From Metaruminococcus_A sp050943475 (GTDB lineage Bacteria > Bacillota > Clostridia > Oscillospirales > Ruminococcaceae): DNA of 64,000 nucleotides. A program made the position numbers and the translations under genes. The notes beneath the pieces were generated by a model. It made no database searches, had not been told where the DNA came from, and saw nothing but the letters and a program-made list of their open reading frames with translations. This document shows positions 7,188-15,665 of this stretch, one piece after another; position 1 is the stretch's first letter; every line of letters begins with the position of its first letter. The stretch spans positions 1-64,000 of the forward strand of contig JBMNPF010000004.1 in NCBI GenBank assembly GCA_050943475.1, written 5' to 3'.

Positions 7188-7216
7188 TATCTTATGCCAT
7201 AAAACGACCGGAAGTT
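7188..7216 (-). promoter_or_regulatory. possible mother-cell sigma (sigma-K/E-like) promoter of cotJ
   Basis: Reading leftward: AAC at 7216-7214, 17 bases, then CATAAGATA (7196-7188), which fits the CATAnnnTA -10 pattern of sigma-K. No sigma-A promoter is seen between the terminator at 7241 and cotJA. The match is short. Confidence 0.35.
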
Positions 7217-7240
7217 CATGCTTTTGCCGAAACGGCGCGA

Positions 7241-7270
7241 AAAAAAGGCCCGGATGATTGTTCATCCGGG
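7241..7270 (-). terminator. intrinsic terminator of the TIGR04076 gene
   Basis: A perfect 9-bp stem (7249-7257 with 7262-7270) with a 4-base loop, followed on the minus strand by CCTTTTTTT. The plus side also has a looser T-rich tail. Confidence 0.75.
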
Positions 7271-7327
7271 TCTTTTGCAGTTTTTTATTTCTTCTGTGAT
7301 AATATTTTTGTGTGAAAAAGAATAACA

Positions 7328-7675
7328 TCAATCAAAAAATTGACCTCGGTAAAAGTTTTCATTCCCAAGTTTTTTCGCCGTCATACGGAAGATTACATTG
7401 CCGTCCGGGCACACAATATCCTTACTATATTGACTGCTGCCACCAATGTTTTTCAAGTTCCCGCCGCTTCGAACCGCTTCCATTACCGGGAACATGACCG
7501 TCATCACTTTGGAACAGATTCCCTGCCCCTGTGCGTTGACTGGACAACCGTAGGTACAGGTATACCGGTCTCCTACTTCTTCTCCGTTGCGACAGTACCG
7601 TTCGGTTTGATCACCGCGAAGAAAACCAATCACTTCAATTTCCCACTCATACTCTTCAGCATACCATTTTTTCAT
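7328..7675 (-). CDS. TIGR04076-family protein
   Basis: 115 residues. The pattern EIEVIGFLRG, then RYCRNGEEVGDRYTCTYGCP and VMTVMFPVMEAV (a hydrophobic centre, with ICPDG-like IVCPDGNVIFRM near the end) matches the small cysteine-containing TIGR04076 family common in clostridia. The function is unknown. Three to four conserved cysteines suggest redox or metal binding. AGGAGG precedes the ATG at 7675 and a terminator follows, so it is monocistronic. Confidence 0.6.
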   Translation of the reverse strand: MKKWYAEEYEWEIEVIGFLRGDQTERYCRNGEEVGDRYTCTYGCPVNAQGQGICSKVMTVMFPVMEAVRSGGNLKNIGGSSQYSKDIVCPDGNVIFRMTAKKLGNENFYRGQFFD

Positions 7676-7815
7676 TTTTGTCCTCCTAAATCCCGTTTAT
7701 CGGAAAGCCCGCCGGAGACGATGCCATCCCGAAACATTCTCGCAATACGAATTTAAGTTTTCTCACAAGGTTTTCCAAATCTGCTTTTTAGCCGCAGAAG
7801 CCATTTTTGTTCGTC

Positions 7816-7866
7816 ATCATAATCCAGAAGGAACGCAGAACAACTGCGTTTTTTCTGGGTTATGAT
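7816..7866. repeat. long imperfect inverted repeat
   Basis: Arms of 23 bases (7816-7838 and 7844-7866) match at 20 positions around a 5-base loop. The inner AACGCAG/CTGCGTT stem plus TTTT would stop plus-strand transcription, but no plus-strand gene lies upstream. It could be a mobile-element relic or a structured RNA. Confidence 0.45.
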
Positions 7867-7899
7867 ATAAAAACAGCGGCGGAACATCAAATCCGCCGC
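7866..7899 (-). terminator. intrinsic terminator of the CorC-like gene
   Basis: An 8-bp GCGGCGGA/TCCGCCGC stem (7876-7883 with 7892-7899), followed on the minus strand by TGTTTTTATA, 60 bases after the stop codon at 7961. Confidence 0.75.
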
Positions 7900-7960
7900 C
7901 GAAAAAGCATTATATATTGGTTACTACCTTTTTCAGAGACTTTTACAAATCGAAAACGGA

Positions 7961-9322
7961 TTATTCTTCCATTTTCCCATCCGGATTCTCAGCGGATACC
8001 CGCTGCGGTTGTATCCGCTCGGCACGCACCAAATCAATATGGCGCTCCTCAACGGCAACCACTGTAAACACGACGTTCCCCACCGTAACCGACGGGGTAT
8101 CCCCCTCCGCCGGGATATAGCCCAGCTCTTCAACGATGTACCCGCCCAGGGTGTCGTAGTCTCCCTCTTCCGGGAAATGGATGTGAAAAATCTTTTCCAC
8201 ATCTTCGATCTGCATCAAACCATCCAGTTCATAAACGGTGTCTGAAATCTGGGCGTACTCTTCTTTCTCTTCGTCATACTCGTCCTGGATGTTACCCACA
8301 ATGGACTCCAAAAGATCCTCCATGGTTACCAGACCGGAGGTGCCGCCGTACTCATCCACTACAATCGCCATCTGCACCTTTTTACGCTGAAGTTCACGGA
8401 ACAGCTCGTCGCAATGGCCGCGTTCCGGCACATAAAGGGCCGGGCGGATGTGAGCCGCCAGTTTAAAGTTAACATCTGGATTTTCCAAAACCATATCAAG
8501 CAAATCCTTGATATACAGGATGCCTACAATATCGTCAAGGTCTTCTTCATAGACCGGGATACGCGAATAACCGGTATCCACAGCGGTATGGATGCAGTCT
8601 GCAAGCGAGGCGTCAAGCGGCAGAACCGTCATTTCGGTGCGGTGGGTCATAATCTCTTCCGCAGTACGGTCGTCAAACTCAAAGATGTTGTTGATCATCT
8701 CCCGGTCCGCCTGTTCTATTGAACCGTTCTCGTTGCCTACATCAATCATCATACGAATTTCTTCTTCGGTCACCTGTTCGCTTTTTTGCTCCGGACTGAC
8801 GCCAAACAGCCACAGCACACCGTTGGTCGTTACCGAAAGCAGCGAGACGAACGGCCGCTCAAACAGGTAGATGACACGTAGCAGCCGCGCAATGGCAAAA
8901 GAGATGCTTTCTGCACTGTTCATCGCCAAGCGCTTTGGAACAAGTTCACCAAAAATGAGGGTGAAAAAAGACAGCACAATGGTAATGACTACAAGCGAAA
9001 TGCCATGTACCAGCCCCAGATTAATACCGGTGCCTTCAAATGCCGCCACAATGTACTCTGCGAACGTGTCTGCCGCCACTGCCGAAGCGAGCAGGCCGGA
9101 AAGAGTAACACCCACCTGAATCGTCGCCAGAAAACGGGAAGGCTGACCTACCATATCGGCAAGGATTTTCGCCTTTTTGTTGCCGGCCTCCGCCATACGC
9201 CTAATCTTTGCGTCGTTGAGGGAAATTACTGCAATTTCGCTCATGGCAAAGAAAGCGTTTATCAGAATGAGCACCACCAATAACACAATATAAAACCATA
9301 TATTACCGCCGTCAGGGTCCAT
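7961..9322 (-). CDS. CNNM/CBS-domain membrane protein (HlyC/CorC family)
   Basis: 453 residues. Residues about 5-190 form the CNNM (DUF21) membrane domain with four hydrophobic segments (YIVLLVVLILINAFFAMSEIAVISLND; IQVGVTLSGLLASAVAADTF; SLVVITIVLSFFTLIFGELVPKRLA; VSLLSVTTNGVLWLFG). A pair of CBS domains follows (about 210-340; IMTHRTEMTVLPLD, DEYGGTSGLVTMEDLLESIVG), then a CorC_HlyC C-terminal domain (about 355-430; YELDGLMQIEDVEKIF). The family takes part in Mg2+/Co2+ efflux or homeostasis; 'hemolysin' in older names is not supported here. The ATG at 9322 follows AAAGGAG. It is monocistronic, with its own promoter and terminator. Confidence 0.88.
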   Translation of the reverse strand: MDPDGGNIWFYIVLLVVLILINAFFAMSEIAVISLNDAKIRRMAEAGNKKAKILADMVGQPSRFLATIQVGVTLSGLLASAVAADTFAEYIVAAFEGTGINLGLVHGISLVVITIVLSFFTLIFGELVPKRLAMNSAESISFAIARLLRVIYLFERPFVSLLSVTTNGVLWLFGVSPEQKSEQVTEEEIRMMIDVGNENGSIEQADREMINNIFEFDDRTAEEIMTHRTEMTVLPLDASLADCIHTAVDTGYSRIPVYEEDLDDIVGILYIKDLLDMVLENPDVNFKLAAHIRPALYVPERGHCDELFRELQRKKVQMAIVVDEYGGTSGLVTMEDLLESIVGNIQDEYDEEKEEYAQISDTVYELDGLMQIEDVEKIFHIHFPEEGDYDTLGGYIVEELGYIPAEGDTPSVTVGNVVFTVVAVEERHIDLVRAERIQPQRVSAENPDGKMEE

Positions 9323-9386
9323 TTCAGTTCTCCTTTTTTCTGTTATTTGGTTTGTTTGTCAAGAGGGTTAATCCCTATCAGTATAT

Positions 9387-9416
9387 AATATATCGTATCG
9401 CTCCAGTACGTGTCAA
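9387..9416 (-). promoter_or_regulatory. promoter of the CorC-like gene
   Basis: Reading leftward: TTGACA (9411-9416), 18-base spacer, TATATT (9387-9392), about 65 bases upstream of the start codon. Confidence 0.55.
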
Positions 9417-9659
9417 AGGCGATATTGAACCGGTTTTGGGCAATCCGGCCCAGGTTTTCCCTGTCTGCGCATTCATCCGCTTCCCACTTGTCTCCGCGCG
9501 TCCAGACAAGCTGTCACCCATTCGCAGACGAAAACAGAACAGAATTTGAGGGGCTTCAAAATCATTTCCGGCAAAATCCGTCCTTTTCAACCTCCCTGGA
9601 ATATGTTACAATATTAACGTATCTTTACTTTGCCAACTGCCCGGAAAGGATGAATCAGT
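9417..9659. other. intergenic between divergent CorC-like and mutY genes
   Basis: No gene is seen. A weak plus-strand promoter (TTTTCA, 17 bases, TACAAT near 9590-9618) may serve mutY, with a GGAAAGGA ribosome-binding site at 9643-9650. Confidence 0.35.
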
Positions 9660-9716
9660 CTGAAGCTCCCCCTTACCGCCGAAAACCGCAGAACACTGGC
9701 ACGGCTGCCGGAATTA

Positions 9717-10736
9717 TTGCTCCCATGGTACAATGCAAATGCCCGTTCCATGCCATGGCGTGAACATCACGATCCTTACTGGACTTGGGTCTCGGAAATC
9801 ATGCTTCAACAGACCCGGGTGGAAGCCGCCACCAGTTATTTTCTGCGGTTTATGGAAGCGCTTCCCACCATTGCGGATTTGGCCGCAGTACCGGACGACG
9901 AGCTCATGAAGCTCTGGGAGGGCCTTGGTTACTACAGCCGGGCGCGCAACCTTAAAAGGGCAGCCCAGATCGTTTGTGAACAATATGGCGGCGCACTTCC
10001 TGCTGATTACGGTGCACTGCTCTCACTTCCCGGGATTGGAAGCTATACGGCAGGTGCCATTGCTTCAATCGCATTTGGCTTGCCTTACCCAGCGGTGGAT
10101 GGCAACGTCCTGCGGGTGGTTTCCCGCGTGACAGGCTGCGCGGCCGATATTGCCGAATCCGCCGTTAAACAGGCCTGGGAAACTGAACTCACCGCCATAT
10201 TGCCTGCCGAGCGGATTGGGGACTTTACCCAGTCGCTCATGGAAACCGGCGCATTGGTCTGCCTGCCCAACGGTGCACCCCAATGCAGTGTCTGTCCGCT
10301 CAGCAAAGTGTGCCGTGCGTTTCTTGACGGCAGGACAAATGAGCTCCCAGTCAAAGCTCCTAAAAAAGCACGCCGCATTGAAGAATACACCGTTTTTCTA
10401 CTGCTGGCAAACGGACGTGCAGCGCTGCACAAACGCCCGGAATCCGGTTTGCTCGCTGGGCTGTGGGAACTTCCTATGCACCCCGGCCATATAGAAGCGG
10501 AAATGGTGAGCACGTGGTTTAAACAGCATAGGATTTCAGCAAAAATCAGCAAATGCAAACCGGCAAAGCATATTTTCAGCCACATTGAGTGGCGGATGCA
10601 GGGTTACCTTGTCATGTTGGAGGCCCAGCTCAAAACGCCCGAATTAATATGGGCAGCTCGTTCTGAACTGGACTCGCTCTACACCCTGCCTTCCGCTTTC
10701 AAGGCTTACCGCAAGCTGTTGGAACAGCTTCTTTAA
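9717..10736 (+). CDS. mutY: A/G-specific adenine DNA glycosylase MutY
   Basis: 339 residues from the TTG at 9717. MutY removes adenine mispaired with 8-oxoguanine. It shows LPWYNANARSMPWR, the catalytic Glu segment EIMLQQTRV, the helix-hairpin-helix LLSLPGIGSYTAGAIASIAFG, the catalytic Asp in PAVDGNVLRVVSR, the iron-sulfur cysteines (VCLPNGAPQCSVCPLSKVC) and a C-terminal NUDIX-like domain (LLAGLWELP, HIFSHIEWRM). The family normally has 10-20 residues before the WY motif. The same frame stays open to 9651 and reads KLPLTAENRRTLARLPELL, a natural MutY N-terminus. However, the only start there is CTG at 9660, 9 bases after GGAAAGGA. True start is probably CTG 9660, or a one-base slip in the C-tract nearby hides an ATG. 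Confidence 0.93.
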   Translation: MLPWYNANARSMPWREHHDPYWTWVSEIMLQQTRVEAATSYFLRFMEALPTIADLAAVPDDELMKLWEGLGYYSRARNLKRAAQIVCEQYGGALPADYGALLSLPGIGSYTAGAIASIAFGLPYPAVDGNVLRVVSRVTGCAADIAESAVKQAWETELTAILPAERIGDFTQSLMETGALVCLPNGAPQCSVCPLSKVCRAFLDGRTNELPVKAPKKARRIEEYTVFLLLANGRAALHKRPESGLLAGLWELPMHPGHIEAEMVSTWFKQHRISAKISKCKPAKHIFSHIEWRMQGYLVMLEAQLKTPELIWAARSELDSLYTLPSAFKAYRKLLEQLL

Positions 10737-11085
10737 ACGCCTGTTCAGGCAAAGCATTCGTCTTTTTCACATGTACAAAAGGCCGTTGACACTGTTATAG
10801 GGCACTTTACCAGGAAGTTCCCATCTGGTTTGTGTAAGTACTGCCCAGGTGCAACTCGCTTTTTTCAATCTTGCTACAACAATTTCATCGAAATGCCTAG
10901 AATGTACAGCATACCACAGTACGCAAATGCCAATCTGTACCAAACATTCGGAACAGGTATCTGACGAAGCAAAAGCATTCCTAGTTTCATCATTCAAGGT
11001 ACTTGTGTTCCCTTTTCCAAAAAATACAAACACAAGGTCGTGACTGTATGGGCAACACCGCATAACAAAGGAGGAAATACCCCCA
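10737..11085. other. intergenic, no gene recognised
   Basis: A weak hairpin (GCCTGttCAGGC near 10741-10752) with a T-rich tail may end mutY transcription. The rest is leader for the antiporter gene; no known riboswitch was recognised. Confidence 0.35.
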
Positions 11086-12567
11086 ATGGCAGAACTCACC
11101 ATCGGCGCCATGATCGCAGGCGCCGTCGTCTTGCTGGTCTGCGTTGCATCCAGCAAATTTTTGTATCGTTTTGGCGTGCCTACCCTGCTTATCTTCCTGG
11201 TACTTGGCATGCTCTGTGGTTCGGACGGCCTTATCGGCATCCAATTTGACAGTTTTGAAACCGCCAAGCAGATCTGTTCGGTCGGTCTTATTTTTATTAT
11301 GTTTTACGGCGGTTTCGGTACCAGCTGGAAAGCGGCAAAACCGGTCGCTGTGCCATCCATTCTCATGTCCACCCTTGGAGTTATCATCACCGCAGGGTTA
11401 ACCGGGGTGTTCTGTCACTATGTGCTCGGCACTACCTGGCTGGAGGGGCTGCTTATTGGTTCGGTCATTGGTTCCACCGACGCCGCATCGGTCTTTTCGA
11501 TTCTGCGTTCCCGCAAGCTCAACCTCAAAGGGGGGCTTGCATCACTATTGGAAATAGAAAGCGGAAGCAACGACCCCATTGCCTATATGCTCACCATCGT
11601 GGTTCTCACCCTTATGTCTCCGCTTGGTGCCGACCCATGGAGCATTGTCACCATGCTGCTGGCACAGGTCGGGTTCGGCCTCTTTATCGGCTTTGTACTC
11701 GCAAAGCTCTCGGTCTTTATCCTGCGCCGGTTTGAATTTGAAATTGTCGGCCTCTATCCCATCTTTGTCACCGCGATTGCCGTGCTCTCTTATGCGTTGG
11801 CTGAGTTTTTGGGCGGGAATGGCTACCTGAGCGTCTATATCTGTGGTATTATCCTCGGCAACAGCAAAATTCTGCACAAACGCAGCCTGGTGCATTTTTT
11901 CGATGGTATTTCCTGGCTGATGCAGATCATGTTGTTCTTCACCCTCGGTCTGCTCGCATTTCCGTCCCATCTGCCGTCGGTTGCGGTGTTCGGCATTGCG
12001 GTGTCTCTGTTCCTGATTTTTGTGGCGCGGCCTGCTGCAACCTTCAGCATTTTAAGCTGGTTCAAAATCCCCTTTAAGAGTCAGCTCCTTGTTTCCTGGG
12101 TTGGTCTGCGCGGCGCGGCGTCTATTGTATTCGCCATTTTTGCGGTGACTTACGACGTCTCCATAAAAAATGACATCTTCCATATCGTCTTTTTTGTCGC
12201 TCTCTTTTCGGTTGCGGTGCAAGGCACCCTAATTCCGCTCATTGCACGCAGACTCAACCTCGTGGACAGTTCCACCCCGGTTCTCAAAACCTTTACCGAC
12301 TATGAAGAAGAGCTAAACACCAAGCTTCTTGAATATGCCGTACATGAAAAAAGCGCCTGGGCAAATCAGACACTAATGGACGCCGACATTCCGGAAGAAA
12401 TTCTGGTTGTCATGATCAAACGTCAGAACGAAGTGCTGATTCCCAAAGGCAACACCATGATTCTGCCAGGCGATATTCTTGTTCTAAGCGGCAACGACAT
12501 TGAGGAGCAGCTGGAACAACGCCGCCGTGAAAAGGTTCTTGCAGCACAGAAAATAAAAGAGCAGTAA
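11086..12567 (+). CDS. potassium/proton antiporter, CPA1 family with TrkA-C domain (CvrA/NhaP2-like)
   Basis: 493 residues. Residues about 5-395 form a Na+/H+-exchanger-type membrane domain with about 12 hydrophobic segments. The transport-core motifs include GSTDAASVFSILRSRKLNLKGGLASLLEIESGSNDPIAYML and the conserved VSWVGLRGAASIVFA. Residues about 400-480 form a TrkA-C/RCK-C domain (EILVVMIKRQNEVLIPKGNTMILPGDILVLSG), a ligand-binding module that regulates K+ systems and in some relatives binds c-di-AMP. The K+/H+ assignment follows CvrA-type proteins with this layout. AAAGGAGG precedes the ATG at 11086. It is probably co-transcribed with the flavin reductase gene 15 bases downstream. Confidence 0.88.
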   Translation: MAELTIGAMIAGAVVLLVCVASSKFLYRFGVPTLLIFLVLGMLCGSDGLIGIQFDSFETAKQICSVGLIFIMFYGGFGTSWKAAKPVAVPSILMSTLGVIITAGLTGVFCHYVLGTTWLEGLLIGSVIGSTDAASVFSILRSRKLNLKGGLASLLEIESGSNDPIAYMLTIVVLTLMSPLGADPWSIVTMLLAQVGFGLFIGFVLAKLSVFILRRFEFEIVGLYPIFVTAIAVLSYALAEFLGGNGYLSVYICGIILGNSKILHKRSLVHFFDGISWLMQIMLFFTLGLLAFPSHLPSVAVFGIAVSLFLIFVARPAATFSILSWFKIPFKSQLLVSWVGLRGAASIVFAIFAVTYDVSIKNDIFHIVFFVALFSVAVQGTLIPLIARRLNLVDSSTPVLKTFTDYEEELNTKLLEYAVHEKSAWANQTLMDADIPEEILVVMIKRQNEVLIPKGNTMILPGDILVLSGNDIEEQLEQRRREKVLAAQKIKEQ

Positions 12568-12582
12568 AAGGAGCGTTCCATT

Positions 12583-13521
12583 TTGGAAAAGATAAGCTGG
12601 AAAGGCGGTGCGCTGCTTGCTCCGGTGCCGCCTGTACTGGTCAGCTGCGGCAGTATGGAGCACCCCAACCTACTTACTGTTGGCTGGACCGGCATTACCA
12701 ATACCATACCGCCTAAAACCTATATTTCCCTGCGCCCGGAGCGGTATTCCTATGGGCTCATCAAGAATTCCGGCGTTTTTGTCATCAATCTCACCACGGT
12801 AGATCTGGTACGCGCCGCTGATTTCTGCGGTGTGCGTTCCGGACGCGATTTTGATAAATTCCAGGAGACTGGACTGACGGCTTTGCCTGCCCCAGAAACC
12901 GGATGCCCCATGCTCGCAGAAAGCCCGCTCTCACTTGAATGCCGGGTAACGCAGACCATTCCGCTCGGTTCCCATGAAATGTTTCTTGCGGACATTGTTG
13001 CAGTACAGGTGGATCCGGCCCTCATCGACCAAGCGGGCAAGCTGCATCTGGAACGGTGCGGTCTTGCTGCTTACGCTCACGGCGAGTATTTTGCACTGGG
13101 CAAAAAGCTCGGAACCTTCGGCTTTTCGGTACGCAAAAAGCCGTTGCCCAAAGGACATAAACCCGAAGGTGGAAAAATCGATTCTCCAAAAGAGCAAGCC
13201 CTTCAAGCAACCGCTGTAAACCAACAAAAACCTGCTGGCAAAAAGAAGCATTTCTCCGAACCTGAGCATTTTCCTGCGCGGACAGGCGACGCTTCCAAAT
13301 CCTCTAAACATGGCAATAGCCGAGGAAATTCTTCAAGTAATGATGGCTTTCCAAAAGGTAATACCCATTCACGAGAGGCTCGTACCACCTCCCAGCCGCA
13401 TAACGATAAAGCCACTTCAAGCCAACAAGCCGTTTTGAAACGAACAAAACCTACAAAACCGCGTGGCCGGGTACCGGACTGGGTTCCCACCAACAACCAT
13501 CGAAAGAAGAAAACACGATGA
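12583..13521 (+). CDS. flavin reductase-family FMN-binding protein with a long basic tail
   Basis: 312 residues from a TTG start with AAAGGAG 10 bases upstream. Residues about 5-180 form an FMN-binding split barrel (LLAPVPPVLVSCGS, NLLTVGWTGITNTIPPKTYISLRPERYS, INLTTVDLVRAADFCG, HEMFLADIVAVQVD) of the HpaC/DIM6 flavin reductase type. Substrate and electron partner are unknown. Residues about 185-312 are a low-complexity tail rich in Lys, Ser, Thr, Pro and Asn that ends in a strongly basic stretch (NNHRKKKTR); it has no domain and may bind nucleic acid or membranes. The last codons overlap the start of the rRNA methyltransferase gene. Confidence 0.8.
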   Translation: MEKISWKGGALLAPVPPVLVSCGSMEHPNLLTVGWTGITNTIPPKTYISLRPERYSYGLIKNSGVFVINLTTVDLVRAADFCGVRSGRDFDKFQETGLTALPAPETGCPMLAESPLSLECRVTQTIPLGSHEMFLADIVAVQVDPALIDQAGKLHLERCGLAAYAHGEYFALGKKLGTFGFSVRKKPLPKGHKPEGGKIDSPKEQALQATAVNQQKPAGKKKHFSEPEHFPARTGDASKSSKHGNSRGNSSSNDGFPKGNTHSREARTTSQPHNDKATSSQQAVLKRTKPTKPRGRVPDWVPTNNHRKKKTR

Positions 13522-14345
13522 TACCATTTCTTTGCCCCCTTTGCGGAGAATCTTTGCTGTGTCAGAACAACCGCCTTGTCTGCCCCAAACGTCACAGCTT
13601 TGATCTTGCCCGAAGCGGCTATGTCAACCTGCTTCCGGTGCAGAACAAACATTCCAAACTGCCGGGCGACAACAAGCTTATGGCCTCCTCCCGGCGTGAT
13701 TTCTTGAATAAAGGGTATTACGAACCGCTTTCGGCCGCCCTCAACGCCTGTTGTATCACCCTACTCTCGGAGCGTTCTGCGCCCGCCCTACTCGATGCAG
13801 GCTGCGGCGAGGGCTATTATACCACCCGCCTTTATGAGGCGCTTTCTGCCAGCGGTATAGAAGCAGATACTATTGGATTGGATATTTCCAAATTCGCTCT
13901 GGACCTGGCCGCTAAGCGATGCAAAAAGGCTCGTTTTGCTGTAGCGAGTGCTTTCCACATGCCCGTCCCCTCTGCTGCATTTGATCTTGTGCTCAACCTC
14001 TTTGCCCCCTTTGCCAAAGAGGAGTACCAGCGTATACTCAAACCCGGCGGACTGTTTGTCATGGCAGTACCGGGCAAACACCATCTTTGGGAATTGAAAG
14101 AGGCGGTGTATCCGCACCCCTACTCCAATGAGGTCCGCGACCCGGCATTGGAGGGCTTTGCCCTGCTTTCACAGGAACACCTCTCCTATCGCATCTGTCT
14201 GCCGGAACGGGAGGATATCCACGCTCTTTTCACCATGACCCCGTATTATTACAAAACATCAGCAGCGGATCAGTCTCGTCTTGAAGCGTTGGATACGCTC
14301 GAAACCCAGGTTGAATTCGAGCTGTTTTGCTATAAAGCTGTATAA
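13518..14345 (+). CDS. rlmA: 23S rRNA (guanine-N1)-methyltransferase RlmA type
   Basis: 275 residues. The N-terminal zinc finger (CPLCGESLLCQNNRLVCPKRHSFD: Cys6, Cys9, Cys22, His26) followed by SGYVNLLPVQNKHSKLPGDNKLM is diagnostic for RlmA(I)/RlmA(II), which methylate G745 or G748 in helix 35 of 23S rRNA. The SAM-binding domain shows LLDAGCGEGYYT and LDISKFALDLAAKR. Gram-positive members usually act on G748, which affects tylosin sensitivity; that detail is inferred. It overlaps the end of the flavin reductase gene by 4 bases, implying coupled translation. Confidence 0.9.
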   Translation: MIPFLCPLCGESLLCQNNRLVCPKRHSFDLARSGYVNLLPVQNKHSKLPGDNKLMASSRRDFLNKGYYEPLSAALNACCITLLSERSAPALLDAGCGEGYYTTRLYEALSASGIEADTIGLDISKFALDLAAKRCKKARFAVASAFHMPVPSAAFDLVLNLFAPFAKEEYQRILKPGGLFVMAVPGKHHLWELKEAVYPHPYSNEVRDPALEGFALLSQEHLSYRICLPEREDIHALFTMTPYYYKTSAADQSRLEALDTLETQVEFELFCYKAV

Positions 14346-14450
14346 ACCCCTCGTATAATACATTCAGTAAATCAGAATTCGACTTTTTATATCATTCCAA
14401 TGGTTTCAAAAGTTCAGCAACGAGATTCTTCTAGAACCATCATTCACGTG

Positions 14451-14479
14451 TTTACATTCTGCATCGGTTCCCTTATAAT
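14451..14479 (+). promoter_or_regulatory. sigma-A promoter of the TIM-barrel isomerase gene
   Basis: TTTACA (14451-14456), 17-base spacer, TATAAT (14474-14479). The -10 box is part of a 17-base palindrome (TTATAATG-G-CATTATAA, 14473-14489) that could be an operator. The 90-base leader that follows can fold (CCCA near 14491 with TGGG near 14520), but no known riboswitch was recognised. Confidence 0.7.
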
Positions 14480-14575
14480 GGCATTATAACCCCATACCGG
14501 CAAACCGCCGCAAGGGTGCTGGGATAACTCTATTTTTTTCACTGTATCAATCAACTACAAAAGGAGAACACTACC

Positions 14576-15349
14576 ATGTATTTACTCGGACGCGTTCAAA
14601 TGATTGCTCCCCTCCCTTATGAAGAAGGCGTCAAACGCCTGATGGCTCACGGCTTTGACGGAATTGAATTTGGTATTTCCGACCGTCAGTTTAAACCCCG
14701 TCCGGAATTTTTTGCTCCCGGCTTTGCCGATAAAATGAAGTCCGTCATCCAACGGTATGGCGTCAAGGCCTACTCGGTGAGCGCTCACATGGATTATACG
14801 GCAAACGACGAAAATTTCCAGACGGTCTATGACGCTATTCGAGTTGCAAAAGAAATGGACTCCCCTTTGGTTATCATCAACGGAGCGATAAAAAACGATG
14901 ACGAGCCTTATGAAGTTCAATGGGCCAAACAGATTGAATTCACCAAACGGCTCTGCGAATACGCACAGTCTCTCGGCATTGAACTTGCAATGGAATATGA
15001 ACCGGGATTTGTCATTGACAGTACCGCGCTCATGCTCAAGGCGTTCAAAGAAATCGACTCGCCGGTGCTCAAGGTTAACTGTGACGTCGGCCATGTTTTC
15101 CTCTGCGATCCCGACCCCATGCAGGCCATTGAGGACTGCAAAGGACTCATCATTCACGCTCATTTGGAAAACATGAAAACAGGCGTACACAATCACCTTG
15201 TTCCCTACGAAGGCGATATGGATCTTCCTGGTTACATCGCCAAGCTCCGTGAAATTGGCTTCGACGGCATGGCCGCGTTTGACGCTTATCAGTATGACTA
15301 CGAGGCTGTTGCCGATGAGTCTGTTAACTACTTCCGCAGCATCCTGTAA
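14576..15349 (+). CDS. sugar phosphate isomerase/epimerase-like TIM-barrel protein
   Basis: 257 residues of AP_endonuc_2 (xylose isomerase-like) type. The probable metal ligands and barrel strands appear in order: GFDGIEFGISD, AYSVSAHMDYT, VIINGAIK, ELAMEYEPGFVID, VLKVNCDVGHVFLCDPD, IIHAHLENM, GMAAFDAYQYD. The family covers inosose dehydratases, tagatose epimerases and similar enzymes; the substrate cannot be told from sequence. AAGGAG precedes the ATG at 14576. It is monocistronic, between a strong promoter and a strong terminator. Confidence 0.8.
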   Translation: MYLLGRVQMIAPLPYEEGVKRLMAHGFDGIEFGISDRQFKPRPEFFAPGFADKMKSVIQRYGVKAYSVSAHMDYTANDENFQTVYDAIRVAKEMDSPLVIINGAIKNDDEPYEVQWAKQIEFTKRLCEYAQSLGIELAMEYEPGFVIDSTALMLKAFKEIDSPVLKVNCDVGHVFLCDPDPMQAIEDCKGLIIHAHLENMKTGVHNHLVPYEGDMDLPGYIAKLREIGFDGMAAFDAYQYDYEAVADESVNYFRSIL

Positions 15350-15368
15350 AACTGATTATTTTTCAAAA

Positions 15369-15413
15369 AACGCCCTCGTTTCCTGTACTTCAATGGAAAC
15401 GGGGGCGTTTTTT
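15369..15413 (+). terminator. intrinsic terminator
   Basis: A 15-bp stem (15369-15383 with 15395-15409, one mismatch) and T-tract, 20 bases after the isomerase stop codon. Confidence 0.85.
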
Positions 15414-15587
15414 ATCTGTTTTAATAGCCATACTTATAAAGCTTCGACTCATTTTTTACCATATTTTTTGTAAAAAGCACATCCCTTTCCTCCCCAATAT
15501 AGCAGCGTCTTACCGATAAAAATACAAATATTCTGCGTTTTCGCTGCATCTATCCTCTGGGCTTTAAAAAGGCGGTCTTATATGGTC

Positions 15588-15616
15588 TTGCCTGGCTTTA
15601 CCAAAATTTTTATAAT
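15588..15616 (+). promoter_or_regulatory. sigma-A promoter of the XRE regulator
   Basis: TTGCCT (15588-15593), 17-base spacer, TATAAT (15611-15616), 50 bases upstream of the start codon. Confidence 0.65.
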
Positions 15617-15665
15617 GTAAGCAAATAAAATGTCATATTTTATAGAATTGAAGGGGTTTTGTATT

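Noticed and set aside
10767..11267. 166-codon minus-strand frame
   Set aside because: It overlaps the start of the antiporter gene and has no family features.
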